From contig CANQRC010000005.1 in the NCBI GenBank assembly GCA_947626155.1, positions 1-35,968 on the forward strand: a stretch of 35,968 bases of DNA, read 5' to 3'. The DNA comes from an uncultured Clostridia bacterium. GTDB lineage: Bacteria; Bacillota; Clostridia; Christensenellales; UBA1242. Both the position numbers and the translations under genes were made by a program. This document shows positions 1-7,103 of the stretch, piece after piece; the stretch's first letter is position 1; each line of letters starts with the position of its first letter. Under the pieces are notes generated by a model that was not told where the DNA came from, did not search any database, and worked only from the letters and a program-made list of their open reading frames with translations.

Positions 1-327
1 GGCTCTTTCGCCGAAAAGAACGGCTGCTCATGTGAAAGCGTTTACACCGCCACAAAGTCGGCGCTCACCGGCCTTGCAAAGTCTCTTGCAAGCGAACTTG
101 GAAATTTGGGCGTAAGAATAAATGTCGTCGCCCCAGGCTTTATTGATACCAAAATGAACAACAACCTCACCCAAGAGGACAAGGACGAAATTGCGGACAT
201 GACCCCACTTCAAAGGCTTGGAACGGTGGAGGATGTTGCCGAGGCAATATATTTTCTTGCAAGCGACAAAGCCTCGTTCATAACCGGTCAAACCCTGTTT
301 GTTGACGGCGGCCTCGTTTTGGAATAG
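1..327 (+). CDS. fabG: 3-oxoacyl-ACP reductase-like SDR, 5' truncated by window edge
   Basis: Only the last 108 codons lie in the window; the frame is open from base 1. It is a classical short-chain dehydrogenase/reductase: the catalytic Tyr-x-x-x-Lys is seen as YTATK near the start, followed by the usual NVVAPGFIDTKM segment and the C-terminal FITGQTLFVDGG block that is characteristic of FabG. FabG performs the NADPH-dependent ketoacyl reduction of type II fatty acid synthesis in the cytoplasm. The Rossmann nucleotide-binding half is off the window, so another SDR specificity cannot be excluded. It converges on rplS, and both share the hairpin at 481-515. Confidence 0.8.
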   Translation, partial: GSFAEKNGCSCESVYTATKSALTGLAKSLASELGNLGVRINVVAPGFIDTKMNNNLTQEDKDEIADMTPLQRLGTVEDVAEAIYFLASDKASFITGQTLFVDGGLVLE

Positions 328-337
328 CCTGCCCCCT

Positions 338-470
338 TGCTGTCATTCTGCATTGCGGAGCAATCTCACTGATGGGCTTACGGGCGTTGGTGCTGCAGAA
401 CGGAGTGGAGTGAAGAATCCCAACCAAGCCCTCGCTGTCATTCTGAACGAAGTGAAGAATCTCAACCACT
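338..470. repeat. Family A dispersed repeat cluster (copy group 1)
   Basis: Between the fabG-like stop and the terminator are two copies and one degenerate copy of a short repeat that starts GCTGTCATTCTG and ends GAATCTCAACC or similar (about 339-370, 392-421 and 434-466). The inner part is an imperfect dyad around GAACGAAGTGAAG. The same family recurs at 1071-1276 and 35683-35968. No gene is seen here; open frames across it are repeat-encoded. Confidence 0.75.
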
Positions 471-480
471 TTCCCAAAAT

Positions 481-515
481 AAAAAAAAGACACAAAACTG
501 TGTCTTATTTTTTTT
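481..515. terminator. Bidirectional rho-independent terminator, fabG-like/rplS
   Basis: An 8-bp stem AAGACACA (487-494) / TGTGTCTT (499-506) with loop AAAC is flanked by an A-run on the left and a T-run on the right, so it can stop transcription of the fabG-like gene on the plus strand and of rplS on the minus strand. The T-run overlaps the rplS stop codon. Confidence 0.85.
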
Positions 516-864
516 ACTTGTTTTCTGCTGATTTAACCTTAGCAGCACGGCCTGTAAGTTCTCTTACATAATAGAGTTTTGCTCTTCTTGGCTTACCCTT
601 TCTTACAACCTCAATTGAAGCAATCTTTGGTGAATGAATTGGGAAAGTTTTTTCAACGCCTACGCCATAAGAAATCTTACGAACAGTAAAGGTCTCTCTA
701 ATTCCGCCGTTTTTGCGAGCAATAACAACGCCCTCAAAAGCCTGCAATCTTTCCTTGTCGCCTTCTTTGATTTTTTGTTGCACTCTAACGGTGTCACCAA
801 TAGCAAACTCAGGAACGGACTCTTTCATGCCTTCATTTTCGATTTGCTGAACCAAATTATTCAT
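514..864 (-). CDS. rplS: 50S ribosomal protein L19
   Basis: 116 residues, the normal L19 length. L19 sits at the 30S-50S interface of the ribosome. The sequence carries the family landmarks FAIGDTVRVQQKIKEG, FEGVVIARKNGG, ETFTVRKISYGVGVEKTFPIHSP and the basic C-terminal segment RAKLYYVRELTGRAA. The start has a strong AAGGAG box 7 nt upstream. In many Bacillota rplS directly follows trmD; here yraN and rbgA lie between, and rplS has its own promoter at 944-973, so it is a separate transcription unit ended by the 481-515 hairpin. Confidence 0.97.
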   Translation of the reverse strand: MNNLVQQIENEGMKESVPEFAIGDTVRVQQKIKEGDKERLQAFEGVVIARKNGGIRETFTVRKISYGVGVEKTFPIHSPKIASIEVVRKGKPRRAKLYYVRELTGRAAKVKSAENK

Positions 865-943
865 TGACTTATCTCCTTTTTTCAGATTTTCGACAAAATG
901 CTCATTCTGACCAAGTCACAGCGGAACATCCGAAGTCTTTTCG

Positions 944-973
944 ATTATAACACATATACTTTTTAAAAAACAA
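944..973 (-). promoter_or_regulatory. Sigma-A type promoter of rplS
   Basis: On the minus strand TTGTTT (968-973) and TATAAT (944-949) are 18 bp apart, about 80 bp before the rplS start. The -10 box is a perfect consensus and the -35 box matches 4 of 6. The remaining leader shows no obvious strong structure. Confidence 0.65.
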
Positions 974-1070
974 GTGTTTTTGCAAAATTTTTTTGCCAAT
1001 GCCGGAGAATTTTTAAAAAAAGACCGACTTTTTCCCTGTCGCCCTTGCCTTTTCTGCCCTTTGACTATTA

Positions 1071-1276
1071 TGCTGTCATCCTGAATGAAGCGTAAGCGCA
1101 ATGAAGGATCTCAACTACTCTTATGCTGTCATTGTGCTTAGATTGCTCTTTATGCTGTCTTTCTTCTCTTTCCTGTCATTCTGAGCGTAGCGAAGAATCT
1201 CAACCTCGCTCATGCTGTCATTCTGACGTGAACTACTCTTGCTGTCATTCTGACGCGAAGCGGAAGAATCTCATCC
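1071..1276. repeat. Family A dispersed repeat cluster (copy group 2)
   Basis: The roughly 410-bp gap between yraN and rplS holds the rplS promoter on one side and, here, at least four tandem-like copies of the family A repeat: about 1072-1114 (GTCATCCTGAATGAAGCG...), 1173-1203 (GTCATTCTGAGCGTAGCG...), a short partial copy at 1213-1231, and 1240-1274 (GTCATTCTGACGCGAAGCGG...). Copies end in GAATCTCAAC or GGATCTCAAC. Long frames across the block on either strand encode low-complexity Ser/Cys/His/Glu phrases and are not credible genes. Confidence 0.75.
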
Positions 1277-1278
1277 AC

Positions 1279-1641
1279 TTAAAACGCGTTTTCAAGATGC
1301 GTTATCTCGTCGCCAACAATCTCAATTACATCAAAACGAACATCATTTTCCGTCTTATGTGTTTGCATAAGATAAAGTTGGGCGCAATTTCTTATTTTTT
1401 GCTGCTTTCTATAATCAACTGCCTCACAAGGCCTGCCAAAGGCAAGCGTCTCACGCTTTTTTACTTCAACAAACACAATCACGTTTTTCCAAAGCGCAAT
1501 AATGTCAATTTCGCCCATTTTGGTCTTGTAATTTGTTTTGATTATTTTATAGCCCTTCGCTTCAAGAAATTTGGCGGCAGTTATTTCGCCCGTGTCGCCG
1601 TTAATTTTGTTTCTAACTTTTGAAATGTCTTTTGAATACAT
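1279..1641 (-). CDS. yraN: YraN/UPF0102 family endonuclease-like protein
   Basis: 120 residues, typical for UPF0102. The restriction-endonuclease-like core is visible: N..GDTGEITAAKFLEAKGY at the N-terminus, then MGEIDIIA (acidic residue) and FVEVKKR (the E-x-K of the PD-(D/E)xK fold), then GRPCEAVDYRKQQKI. The biochemical role of the family is not settled. It follows rbgA by 10 bp, and the pairing with rbgA next to trmD/rplS is common in Bacillota. A GAGG box precedes the start. Its 3' side runs straight into family A repeats with no clear terminator. Confidence 0.9.
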   Translation of the reverse strand: MYSKDISKVRNKINGDTGEITAAKFLEAKGYKIIKTNYKTKMGEIDIIALWKNVIVFVEVKKRETLAFGRPCEAVDYRKQQKIRNCAQLYLMQTHKTENDVRFDVIEIVGDEITHLENAF

Positions 1642-1651
1642 AAAACCTCGC

Positions 1652-2464
1652 CTAGTCCAGGGTCAACTTTCCAATTCTGCCCTTTCTGAAATCATCAATC
1701 ACACTTTTTGCGGTGCGTTCGAGGTCAATCTCTCCGCCAACAGTGACAAATTTACGCTGCGCCGCAATTTCTCCAAGCGACTTTGCGCCATTGTAGCGCT
1801 TTTCAAACTCATTTGGATAAAGTTCAAGAAGAAGAGAAATCAGCTGCTCAGAAAGCTCCACAAAATCCAAAATTTCGTCCCGAACGCTGCCAACAAATGC
1901 AAGTTTTTTTGCAACATCCTGATTTTCAATATTAGGATAAAGCGTTCCGGGGGTGTCAAAAACCTCAATGCAGTCTCCCACCGAAAGCCACTGTCCTCTT
2001 TTTGTGACGCCCGCCTTGTTTCCAGTTATGGTCTTGGCCTTTTTGCACAGGTTGTTTACAAGAGTGCTTTTCCCACAGTTAGGAATGCCCACCACCATGG
2101 TTCTAATTGTGGCTTTGATGCCCTTTGCCTTGTATTTTTGAATTTTTTCGCTTGCAAGAGCCTTAATTTTGGAAAGTAAAACCTCGCTTTTGCCTATAAG
2201 CGTGCTGTTAAAAAGCAAATAATCACAATTTTTGCCCTTAAAATTTGGCAAAAACGCCTTAACTTTGTTTTGGTCTGCCATATCAATTTTATTTAAAACA
2301 AAAAGTGTGGGCTTATTTTCAGATATTTGTGACAATTTAGGATTCAACGAGGAAAGTGGAATGCGTGCGTCAAGAACATAAGTGACAACTTCAACCTTTT
2401 TAAGTTGGTCACTTATCTCTTTCAACGCCTTATTCATATGCCCCGGAAACCAATTTATTTTCAC
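1652..2464 (-). CDS. rbgA: Ribosome biogenesis GTPase RbgA (YlqF)
   Basis: Circularly permuted GTPase needed for late 50S assembly. The G motifs come in the permuted order: NKIDMAD (G4) near residue 60, then GIPNCGKSTLVN (G1) and DTPGTLYP (G3) in the middle, followed by the RNA-binding ANTAR-like C-terminal domain. The N-terminus INWFPGHMNKA matches the family. I choose the GTG at 2464 because GAGG lies 5 nt upstream; another GTG two codons earlier is possible. Length is about 270 residues, normal for the family. The repeat B element at 2476-2529 ends just upstream of this ribosome binding site. Confidence 0.93.
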   Translation of the reverse strand: MKINWFPGHMNKALKEISDQLKKVEVVTYVLDARIPLSSLNPKLSQISENKPTLFVLNKIDMADQNKVKAFLPNFKGKNCDYLLFNSTLIGKSEVLLSKIKALASEKIQKYKAKGIKATIRTMVVGIPNCGKSTLVNNLCKKAKTITGNKAGVTKRGQWLSVGDCIEVFDTPGTLYPNIENQDVAKKLAFVGSVRDEILDFVELSEQLISLLLELYPNEFEKRYNGAKSLGEIAAQRKFVTVGGEIDLERTAKSVIDDFRKGRIGKLTLD

Positions 2465-2475
2465 AGACACCTCAC

Positions 2476-2529
2476 ATATATTGTGGTATTATGCATTGCA
2501 TACTACACCACATATTGTGTATTATGCAA
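2476..2529. repeat. Family B palindromic repeat, intergenic copy 1
   Basis: This 54-bp element fills most of the gap between trmD and rbgA. It contains ATATTGTGGTATTATGCA (2478-2495), an inverted block TGCATACTACACCACA, and then a second direct copy ATATTGTGTATTATGCA (2512-2528). The centre TATGCATTGCATA is a 6-1-6 palindrome. The 22 bases 2484-2505 recur exactly, in reverse complement, inside truB at 12600-12621. A close relative lies at 33070-33122. Confidence 0.8.
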
Positions 2530-2533
2530 CATT

Positions 2534-3211
2534 TTAATCAAGCAAGTCACTTCTAAGCTTTTTGGTACGCTCTAAACTTTGCACCTCTCTCCACTTCTCA
2601 ATTTGTTGGTGATTTCCCGACACCAACACATCGGGCACTTTCAAGCCCATAAACTCTTGTGGCCTTGTGTATTGAGGATACTCCAAAAGTCCATTTGAAA
2701 AACTTTCGTTTGTTAAACTATCAGCTGAAATAACTCCGTCAACAAATCTTGCAACGCAATCAATAATCACCATTGTTGGAAGTTCGCCGCCCGTTAAAAC
2801 ATAGTCGCCAATAGAAATTTGTTCTATATCAAAAAGTTCAAAAAGTCTCTCGTCCACACCCTCATAGTGGCCGCAAACAAAAATTAAATGCTCGTTTTTT
2901 GAAAGTTCAGCCGCCCTTTTTGCGTTTAAAGTTGCGCCAATTGGCGAAGGGAAAATGATTTTGCAACCCTCAGTTTTAACCGACATAATTGCATCATACA
3001 AAGGCTGGACAGTCATAAGCATGCCTGCCCCACCTCCAAAGGGTTCGTCATCACACTTTTTGTGTTTGTCTTTTGAGAAATCCCTTATATTTATTAAGTT
3101 GATTTCAAGTTTTCCAGAATTTGTTGCCCTGCCCAAAATGCTTGTTTGAAGTGGCGCAAACACCTCTGGAAAAAGTGTCAAAATGTCAATTTTCAACTTT
3201 CGCTCCGTCAT
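2534..3211 (-). CDS. trmD: tRNA (guanine37-N1)-methyltransferase TrmD
   Basis: SPOUT-class methyltransferase that makes m1G37 in tRNAs with G36 and prevents +1 frameshifting. 225 residues from the chosen start. Landmarks are KIDILTLFPEVF at the N-terminus, the trefoil-knot AdoMet site IFVCGHYEGVDERL and IGDYVLTGGELP, and the C-terminal LLEYPQYTRP...GNHQQIEKWR. I use the ATG at 3211 because the TrmD fold begins there and GGCGGA lies 5 nt upstream; the frame is open further upstream but only as a shadow of rimM. Its start overlaps the end of rimM by 26 bp, suggesting translational coupling. Confidence 0.96.
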   Translation of the reverse strand: MTERKLKIDILTLFPEVFAPLQTSILGRATNSGKLEINLINIRDFSKDKHKKCDDEPFGGGAGMLMTVQPLYDAIMSVKTEGCKIIFPSPIGATLNAKRAAELSKNEHLIFVCGHYEGVDERLFELFDIEQISIGDYVLTGGELPTMVIIDCVARFVDGVISADSLTNESFSNGLLEYPQYTRPQEFMGLKVPDVLVSGNHQQIEKWREVQSLERTKKLRSDLLD

Positions 3212-3680
3212 ATTCCGCCCTGATAACATACAAACTTTTGTTGTTTGTCTTGAAGATTGCCTTTTTGAATGGCACTTCATACAAATGCTCATCCTCTTTG
3301 ATAATCAAAATGTCGTCAAAGCCATAGTTTTCAACGTCCATAATCTGCCCAACATACGCTCCGTTTTCGTCATAAATTATTGTGCCAATAAGCTCCTCAA
3401 TCAAAAAGTCGTCTTCGGCAAGAGCATCAAAGTCTTCCCTTGAAATAAACACCTTTTGATTTCTAAACTTCTCCGCAACCGTTCGGTCGGGAATTGTTTC
3501 GAACTGTGCGTAAGCATAGCCAAGCCTAAAACTTGACCTAACAAAACCGCTTTCTTTTTTTTCTATATAAAGCCTATGTTTTCCATTAAAAATCGCAGGA
3601 ATATCAATCAGCGGCGTTATTTTAACTTCCCCCTTGATACCCTGCGGTTTTATGATTTTTCCTACGCAAACAAATTCCAT
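3186..3680 (-). CDS. rimM: 16S rRNA processing protein RimM
   Basis: 164 residues. RimM is a 30S maturation factor that binds S19. The N-terminal half shows the RimM barrel (CVGKIIKPQGIKGEVKITPL), and the C-terminal half is a PRC-barrel domain (EELIGTIIYDENGAYVGQI...VPF). Its ATG overlaps the khpA stop codon in a TAATG junction, and it overlaps trmD at the 3' end, so khpA-rimM-trmD is tightly coupled. Family length and neighbours fit fully. Confidence 0.94.
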   Translation of the reverse strand: MEFVCVGKIIKPQGIKGEVKITPLIDIPAIFNGKHRLYIEKKESGFVRSSFRLGYAYAQFETIPDRTVAEKFRNQKVFISREDFDALAEDDFLIEELIGTIIYDENGAYVGQIMDVENYGFDDILIIKEDEHLYEVPFKKAIFKTNNKSLYVIRAEYDGAKVEN

Positions 3681-3910
3681 TAGTCCTCAAATTTGACAAA
3701 AACTTTTTTGTGTGTTTTTGCCATGACAGATTTCATGATTGTTCTTATGCTTGTGGCAGTTTTTCCATTTTTTCCAATAACTTTTCCAATGTCCTCACTT
3801 GCCACTTTGACGCGATATGTGATTGATGTTTCGTCCTCTTCGGTTTCAACCTCAACAGTTTTTTCGTCTCCAACCAAAGCACCAACCAAAAATTTCAATA
3901 ACTCTTCCAT
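3680..3910 (-). CDS. khpA: KH-domain RNA-binding protein KhpA (YlqC)
   Basis: 76 residues, essentially a single type II KH domain. The GxxG loop is seen as IGKVIGKNGKTATSIRTIMKS. In Bacillota KhpA works with KhpB (Jag) and binds many RNAs, with effects on cell elongation and division in pneumococcus. It lies 8 bp after rpsP and overlaps rimM by one base, the standard rpsP-khpA-rimM arrangement. Confidence 0.93.
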   Translation of the reverse strand: MEELLKFLVGALVGDEKTVEVETEEDETSITYRVKVASEDIGKVIGKNGKTATSIRTIMKSVMAKTHKKVFVKFED

Positions 3911-3918
3911 AATTTCTC

Positions 3919-4170
3919 CTAATCTTGTGAAATTGCACCGCTCTTTACAAGAAGTGCCTTTGCAGTGTCAGTTGGAAGCGCACCCTTTTTAAGCCAATCC
4001 TGAGCTTTTGCGTTGTCAATTTTGATTTCAGCAGGGTTTGTAAGAGGATTGTATGTTCCCAGAAGGTCAATGTATTTTCCGTCTCTTGGGCTCTTAGAAT
4101 CTGCTACAACAACGCGGTAGAAAGGTGATTTTTTGTCTCCCATTCTTGTAAGTCTGATTTTTACAGCCAT
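3919..4170 (-). CDS. rpsP: 30S ribosomal protein S16
   Basis: 83 residues with the universal S16 start VKIRLTRMGDKKSPFYRVVVADSKSPRDGK, followed by the LGTYNPLT strand. S16 supports 30S assembly. A good AGGAGA box precedes the ATG. The 114-bp gap to ffh is AT-rich, and I find no convincing promoter or terminator in it, so rpsP may be read through from ylxM-ffh. Confidence 0.97.
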   Translation of the reverse strand: MAVKIRLTRMGDKKSPFYRVVVADSKSPRDGKYIDLLGTYNPLTNPAEIKIDNAKAQDWLKKGALPTDTAKALLVKSGAISQD

Positions 4171-4284
4171 TTTATTTTCTCCTTTTTTTTAAATTTTTGA
4201 AAGATTTTTCTTTCGTTTTAATATATAAATCGGTTTCCCGTTTATACCGTTTTTCTGCCAAGCCTTCATGCCAAAATTTCAGCC

Positions 4285-5604
4285 TTATCTGCCAAACATT
4301 CCGCGCATTCCACGCTTGTTTTTAAGCATTTTCATCATCTCTTTTGATTGTTCAAACTGTTTCAAAAGCATATTAACTTGCTGAATGCTTGTGCCACTGC
4401 CGTCGGCAATTCTCTTTCTTCGGCTTGCCTTGATAATTTCTGGATGCAACCTCTCCTCTTTTGTCATGCTTTGAATTATGGCCTTATTTACAAGAAGTTG
4501 TTTTTCATCAATAGCCAAATTTTTCACCTTGGCGGACATCCCCGGAATCATGCCCAAAATGTCTTGGATGCTTCCCATCTTCTTCATGTTTTCCATTTGA
4601 ACAAGATAGTCCTCAAAAGTGAACGAATTTTCACGCAGTTTCTGTTCAAGTTCCTTCGCCTGCTCTTCGGTGACAGCCTCCTGCGCCTTTTCAATCAGGG
4701 AAAGCACGTCTCCCATGCCCAAAATTCTGCTTGCAATTCTGTCGGGATGAAAAGGCTCTAAATCTCCAATTTTCTCTCCCACGCCAGAAAATTTGATAGG
4801 TTTTCCGGTTATTGCCTTGATTGAAAGTGCCGCGCCGCCACGCGTGTCGCCATCTAGTTTTGTGAGGATTACGCCAGAAATGTCGAGGTCATTATTAAAA
4901 CTTTCGCTTATGGTCACGGCGTCCTGACCCGTCATGGCGTCAACCACCAGCAAAATTTCGGTTGGCTTAACCTCTTTTTTGATGTCTTTTAACTCTTCCA
5001 TCAACTCGGCGTTTATGTGAAGCCTTCCCGCCGTGTCTATGATAACAACATCAAAGCCTTGTTTCTTGGCGTGCTCAACCGCCTGTTTTGCGGTTTTAAC
5101 GGGGTTTTGAGTGCCGCGCTCAAACACCTCAGCGCCCGCAGTTTTCCCAACAACTTGAAGTTGGTTGATTGCCGCCGGCCTGTATATGTCGCAGGCAACA
5201 AGAAGTGGCTTTTTGCCCTGTTTTTTGAGGTGAAAAGCAAGCTTTCCGCACATGGTGGTTTTGCCTGCGCCTTGAAGGCCGCACATCATAATGATTGTTG
5301 GCGGATTTGACGCAATTTGAAGTTTTTGATTGTCGGAAGAGATGAGTTTTGTCAGTTCATCCTTAACAATTTTGATGACCATTTGCCCCGGCGTGAGGCT
5401 TTTCATAACGTCTTCGCCAACTGCTTTTTCGGAGATGTCGGCAACAAATTTTTTTGCCACCATATAGTTTACATCCGCCTCTAAAAGCGCCATTCTAACT
5501 TCGCGCATGGCCTCTTTGATTTCAAGTTCGGTCAGTTTGCCGCGCTTAGTCAGTTTGGAGAAAATGTGGTTAAATTTTTCAGATAATGATGAGAAAAGTG
5601 CCAT
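4285..5604 (-). CDS. ffh: Signal recognition particle protein Ffh
   Basis: 439 residues, normal for Ffh. The N domain helices open the protein, the GTPase G domain shows GLQGAGKTT (P-loop), VACDIYRPAA, DTAGRLH and TKLDGDTRGG, and the Met-rich M domain (VQMENMKKMGSIQDILGMIPGM; MLLKQFEQSKEMMKMLKNKRGM) binds signal peptides and SRP RNA. It delivers nascent membrane proteins to FtsY. It starts directly after the stop of ylxM with no gap, the usual pairing. Confidence 0.97.
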   Translation of the reverse strand: MALFSSLSEKFNHIFSKLTKRGKLTELEIKEAMREVRMALLEADVNYMVAKKFVADISEKAVGEDVMKSLTPGQMVIKIVKDELTKLISSDNQKLQIASNPPTIIMMCGLQGAGKTTMCGKLAFHLKKQGKKPLLVACDIYRPAAINQLQVVGKTAGAEVFERGTQNPVKTAKQAVEHAKKQGFDVVIIDTAGRLHINAELMEELKDIKKEVKPTEILLVVDAMTGQDAVTISESFNNDLDISGVILTKLDGDTRGGAALSIKAITGKPIKFSGVGEKIGDLEPFHPDRIASRILGMGDVLSLIEKAQEAVTEEQAKELEQKLRENSFTFEDYLVQMENMKKMGSIQDILGMIPGMSAKVKNLAIDEKQLLVNKAIIQSMTKEERLHPEIIKASRRKRIADGSGTSIQQVNMLLKQFEQSKEMMKMLKNKRGMRGMFGR

Positions 5605-5931
5605 TTAGATTTTCCTTAACAATTTTTCGACTTTTTGTTTTATGTTTTTTTCGTCCTCATTCAAAATGTCTTGAAGAGCTTTTTGCAAAGTCTCTTTGGA
5701 CTTGAGAAGAGATAGTTTTTCTTCATAATCATCAAGTTTTTTGCAGCTTTTGTCAATGCAATCAAGCACGGCTTGTCTTGAAATTTTGCGTTCTTCGGCA
5801 ATTTCGGTCAAGGTCATATTGAAATCAAAATAACCTCTCATTATGTTTTGTCTGTCCTCGCTCAAAAGTTTTCCATAACATGAAAACAACTTTCCATAGC
5901 GGACAAACCCATCAAGTTCGGTTTTTGTCAT
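5605..5931 (-). CDS. ylxM: YlxM family SRP-associated DNA-binding-like protein
   Basis: 108 residues with a sigma-70 region 4 type helix-turn-helix: MRGYFDFNMTLTEIAEERKISRQAVLDCIDKSCKKL. YlxM (UPF0122) is almost always beside ffh and has been linked to the SRP pathway in streptococci. It has a GGAGG box before the ATG and a strong promoter at 5972-6000, so it heads the ylxM-ffh transcription unit that probably continues into rpsP-khpA-rimM-trmD. Confidence 0.9.
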   Translation of the reverse strand: MTKTELDGFVRYGKLFSCYGKLLSEDRQNIMRGYFDFNMTLTEIAEERKISRQAVLDCIDKSCKKLDDYEEKLSLLKSKETLQKALQDILNEDEKNIKQKVEKLLRKI

Positions 5932-5971
5932 ATCGCCTCCGCGCCGTCAAGCCAAATTGCTTTACAATTGC

Positions 5972-6000
5972 ATTATAACACACCTTTTTTGAAATTGCAA
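5972..6000 (-). promoter_or_regulatory. Sigma-A promoter of ylxM-ffh
   Basis: TTGCAA (5995-6000) and a perfect TATAAT (5972-5977) are 17 bp apart on the minus strand, in the short gap between hemW and ylxM. The predicted start of transcription is about 34 nt before the ylxM ATG. Confidence 0.8.
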
Positions 6001-6011
6001 CCATTTTTTCA

Positions 6012-7103
6012 TCAATTTGGCAACAAATTTGAAATTATTGTGTTGCTTAAATGATAAAACAGCGGGTTTAAAAGAAGTTTTTGCCCCTCTTTAATCAAAA
6101 TTCCCTGCGACAAATATTCTTCAAAATATGGATTTTTCTCAATTTCGTAGCCCAAAATTGGAAGTGAAACGCCCAAATTGCACCTCAGCCCAAGCATAAT
6201 TTTCTCTTCAATCACATCTTTTTCAGTAAGTTTTTCCAAAGTTGCTGTGCCCCGTTCATATTCCGCCAAAGTGGCAGCATTTTCTCTTCTCACGCCGTCA
6301 AAAAAACTGTGGGCAGAAATTCCAAATCCCAAATATTCGCCCCTTGCCCAATAATTTAGGTTGTGCTTGCTCTCATATCCCGGCAGCGCAAAATTGCTTA
6401 TCTCATATCTTTCAAAGCCGTTGTCAACAAGAAAATTTGACAACTTGTTGAATGCCAAAATTGTGTTTTCGTCATTTTGGGGAAGATATTTTTTGCCCTC
6501 CACAAGTTTTCCAAGCGGCGTGGCGTCATACACCTCCAAAAGATAGCAAGAAATGTGTTTTATGCCAAGTTCAAGCAAGTTTTTGGCGTAAGAGGTGAGG
6601 TCTTTCCCCGTCTCACCCTCCAGCCCAACAATAAGGTCACAGGACACATTGTCAAAATATTTTCTTGCAAGTTTGACGGCGTCCAAAGCCGTTTTTTTGT
6701 TGTGAAGCCGCCCAATTTTCTTCAAAGTTTTGTCGCTTAAACTTTGAATTCCAAGGCTCACCCTGCTCACGCGCAAATTTTTCCAAACTTTCAAAATTTC
6801 TTCGCTGAGGCTTTCGGGATTTGCCTCAATTGTAAACTCAGCGTTGTCATAAACATCAAAATTCTCATAAATTGCGCCCACAATTTTTTCAATTTCCCCC
6901 GCCGAAAGCAAACTTGGCGTGCCTCCGCCAATGTAAATTGTTTTTACAACACAATTTTTCTCTTTTCGCCTGCGAATTTCTTCGCAAAGCAAATCCACAT
7001 AGCGCTGCCTTGTCTTTTCGTCAGCGCAAAAAGAGTTAAAGGCGCAATAAAAGCACTTTTGCTTACAAAAAGGAATGTGGACATAAATTGAAATTTCTCT
7101 CAT
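6012..7103 (-). CDS. hemW: Radical SAM heme chaperone HemW
   Basis: 363 residues. The radical SAM cluster motif is C13-x3-C17-x2-C20 within HIPFCKQKCFYCAF, followed by TIYIGGGTPSLL and FTIEANPESL, as in HemN/HemW proteins. HemW is thought to deliver heme to membrane enzymes. True oxygen-independent coproporphyrinogen oxidase (HemN) is about 90 residues longer, so HemW is preferred, though older annotations call it HemN. It overlaps the lepA stop in an ATGA junction, the classic lepA-hemW pair. The hrcA-grpE-dnaK genes that often follow are absent here. Confidence 0.9.
   Translation of the reverse strand: MREISIYVHIPFCKQKCFYCAFNSFCADEKTRQRYVDLLCEEIRRRKEKNCVVKTIYIGGGTPSLLSAGEIEKIVGAIYENFDVYDNAEFTIEANPESLSEEILKVWKNLRVSRVSLGIQSLSDKTLKKIGRLHNKKTALDAVKLARKYFDNVSCDLIVGLEGETGKDLTSYAKNLLELGIKHISCYLLEVYDATPLGKLVEGKKYLPQNDENTILAFNKLSNFLVDNGFERYEISNFALPGYESKHNLNYWARGEYLGFGISAHSFFDGVRRENAATLAEYERGTATLEKLTEKDVIEEKIMLGLRCNLGVSLPILGYEIEKNPYFEEYLSQGILIKEGQKLLLNPLFYHLSNTIISNLLPN

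Noticed and set aside
1071..1276. Possible CRISPR array because of several similar short repeats
   Set aside because: Copies are diverged, unevenly spaced, occur in both orientations elsewhere in the window, and there are no unique spacers of constant length or cas genes.
1123..1623. A 166-codon open frame on the plus strand opposite yraN
   Set aside because: It runs through the family A repeats and then antisense to yraN, with Cys/Ser/Phe-rich low-complexity translation and no ribosome binding site.
4171..4284. Promoter or terminator in the ffh-rpsP gap
   Set aside because: The gap is AT-rich with TATA-like words, but no -35/-10 pair with acceptable spacing and no stable hairpin with a T-run was found.
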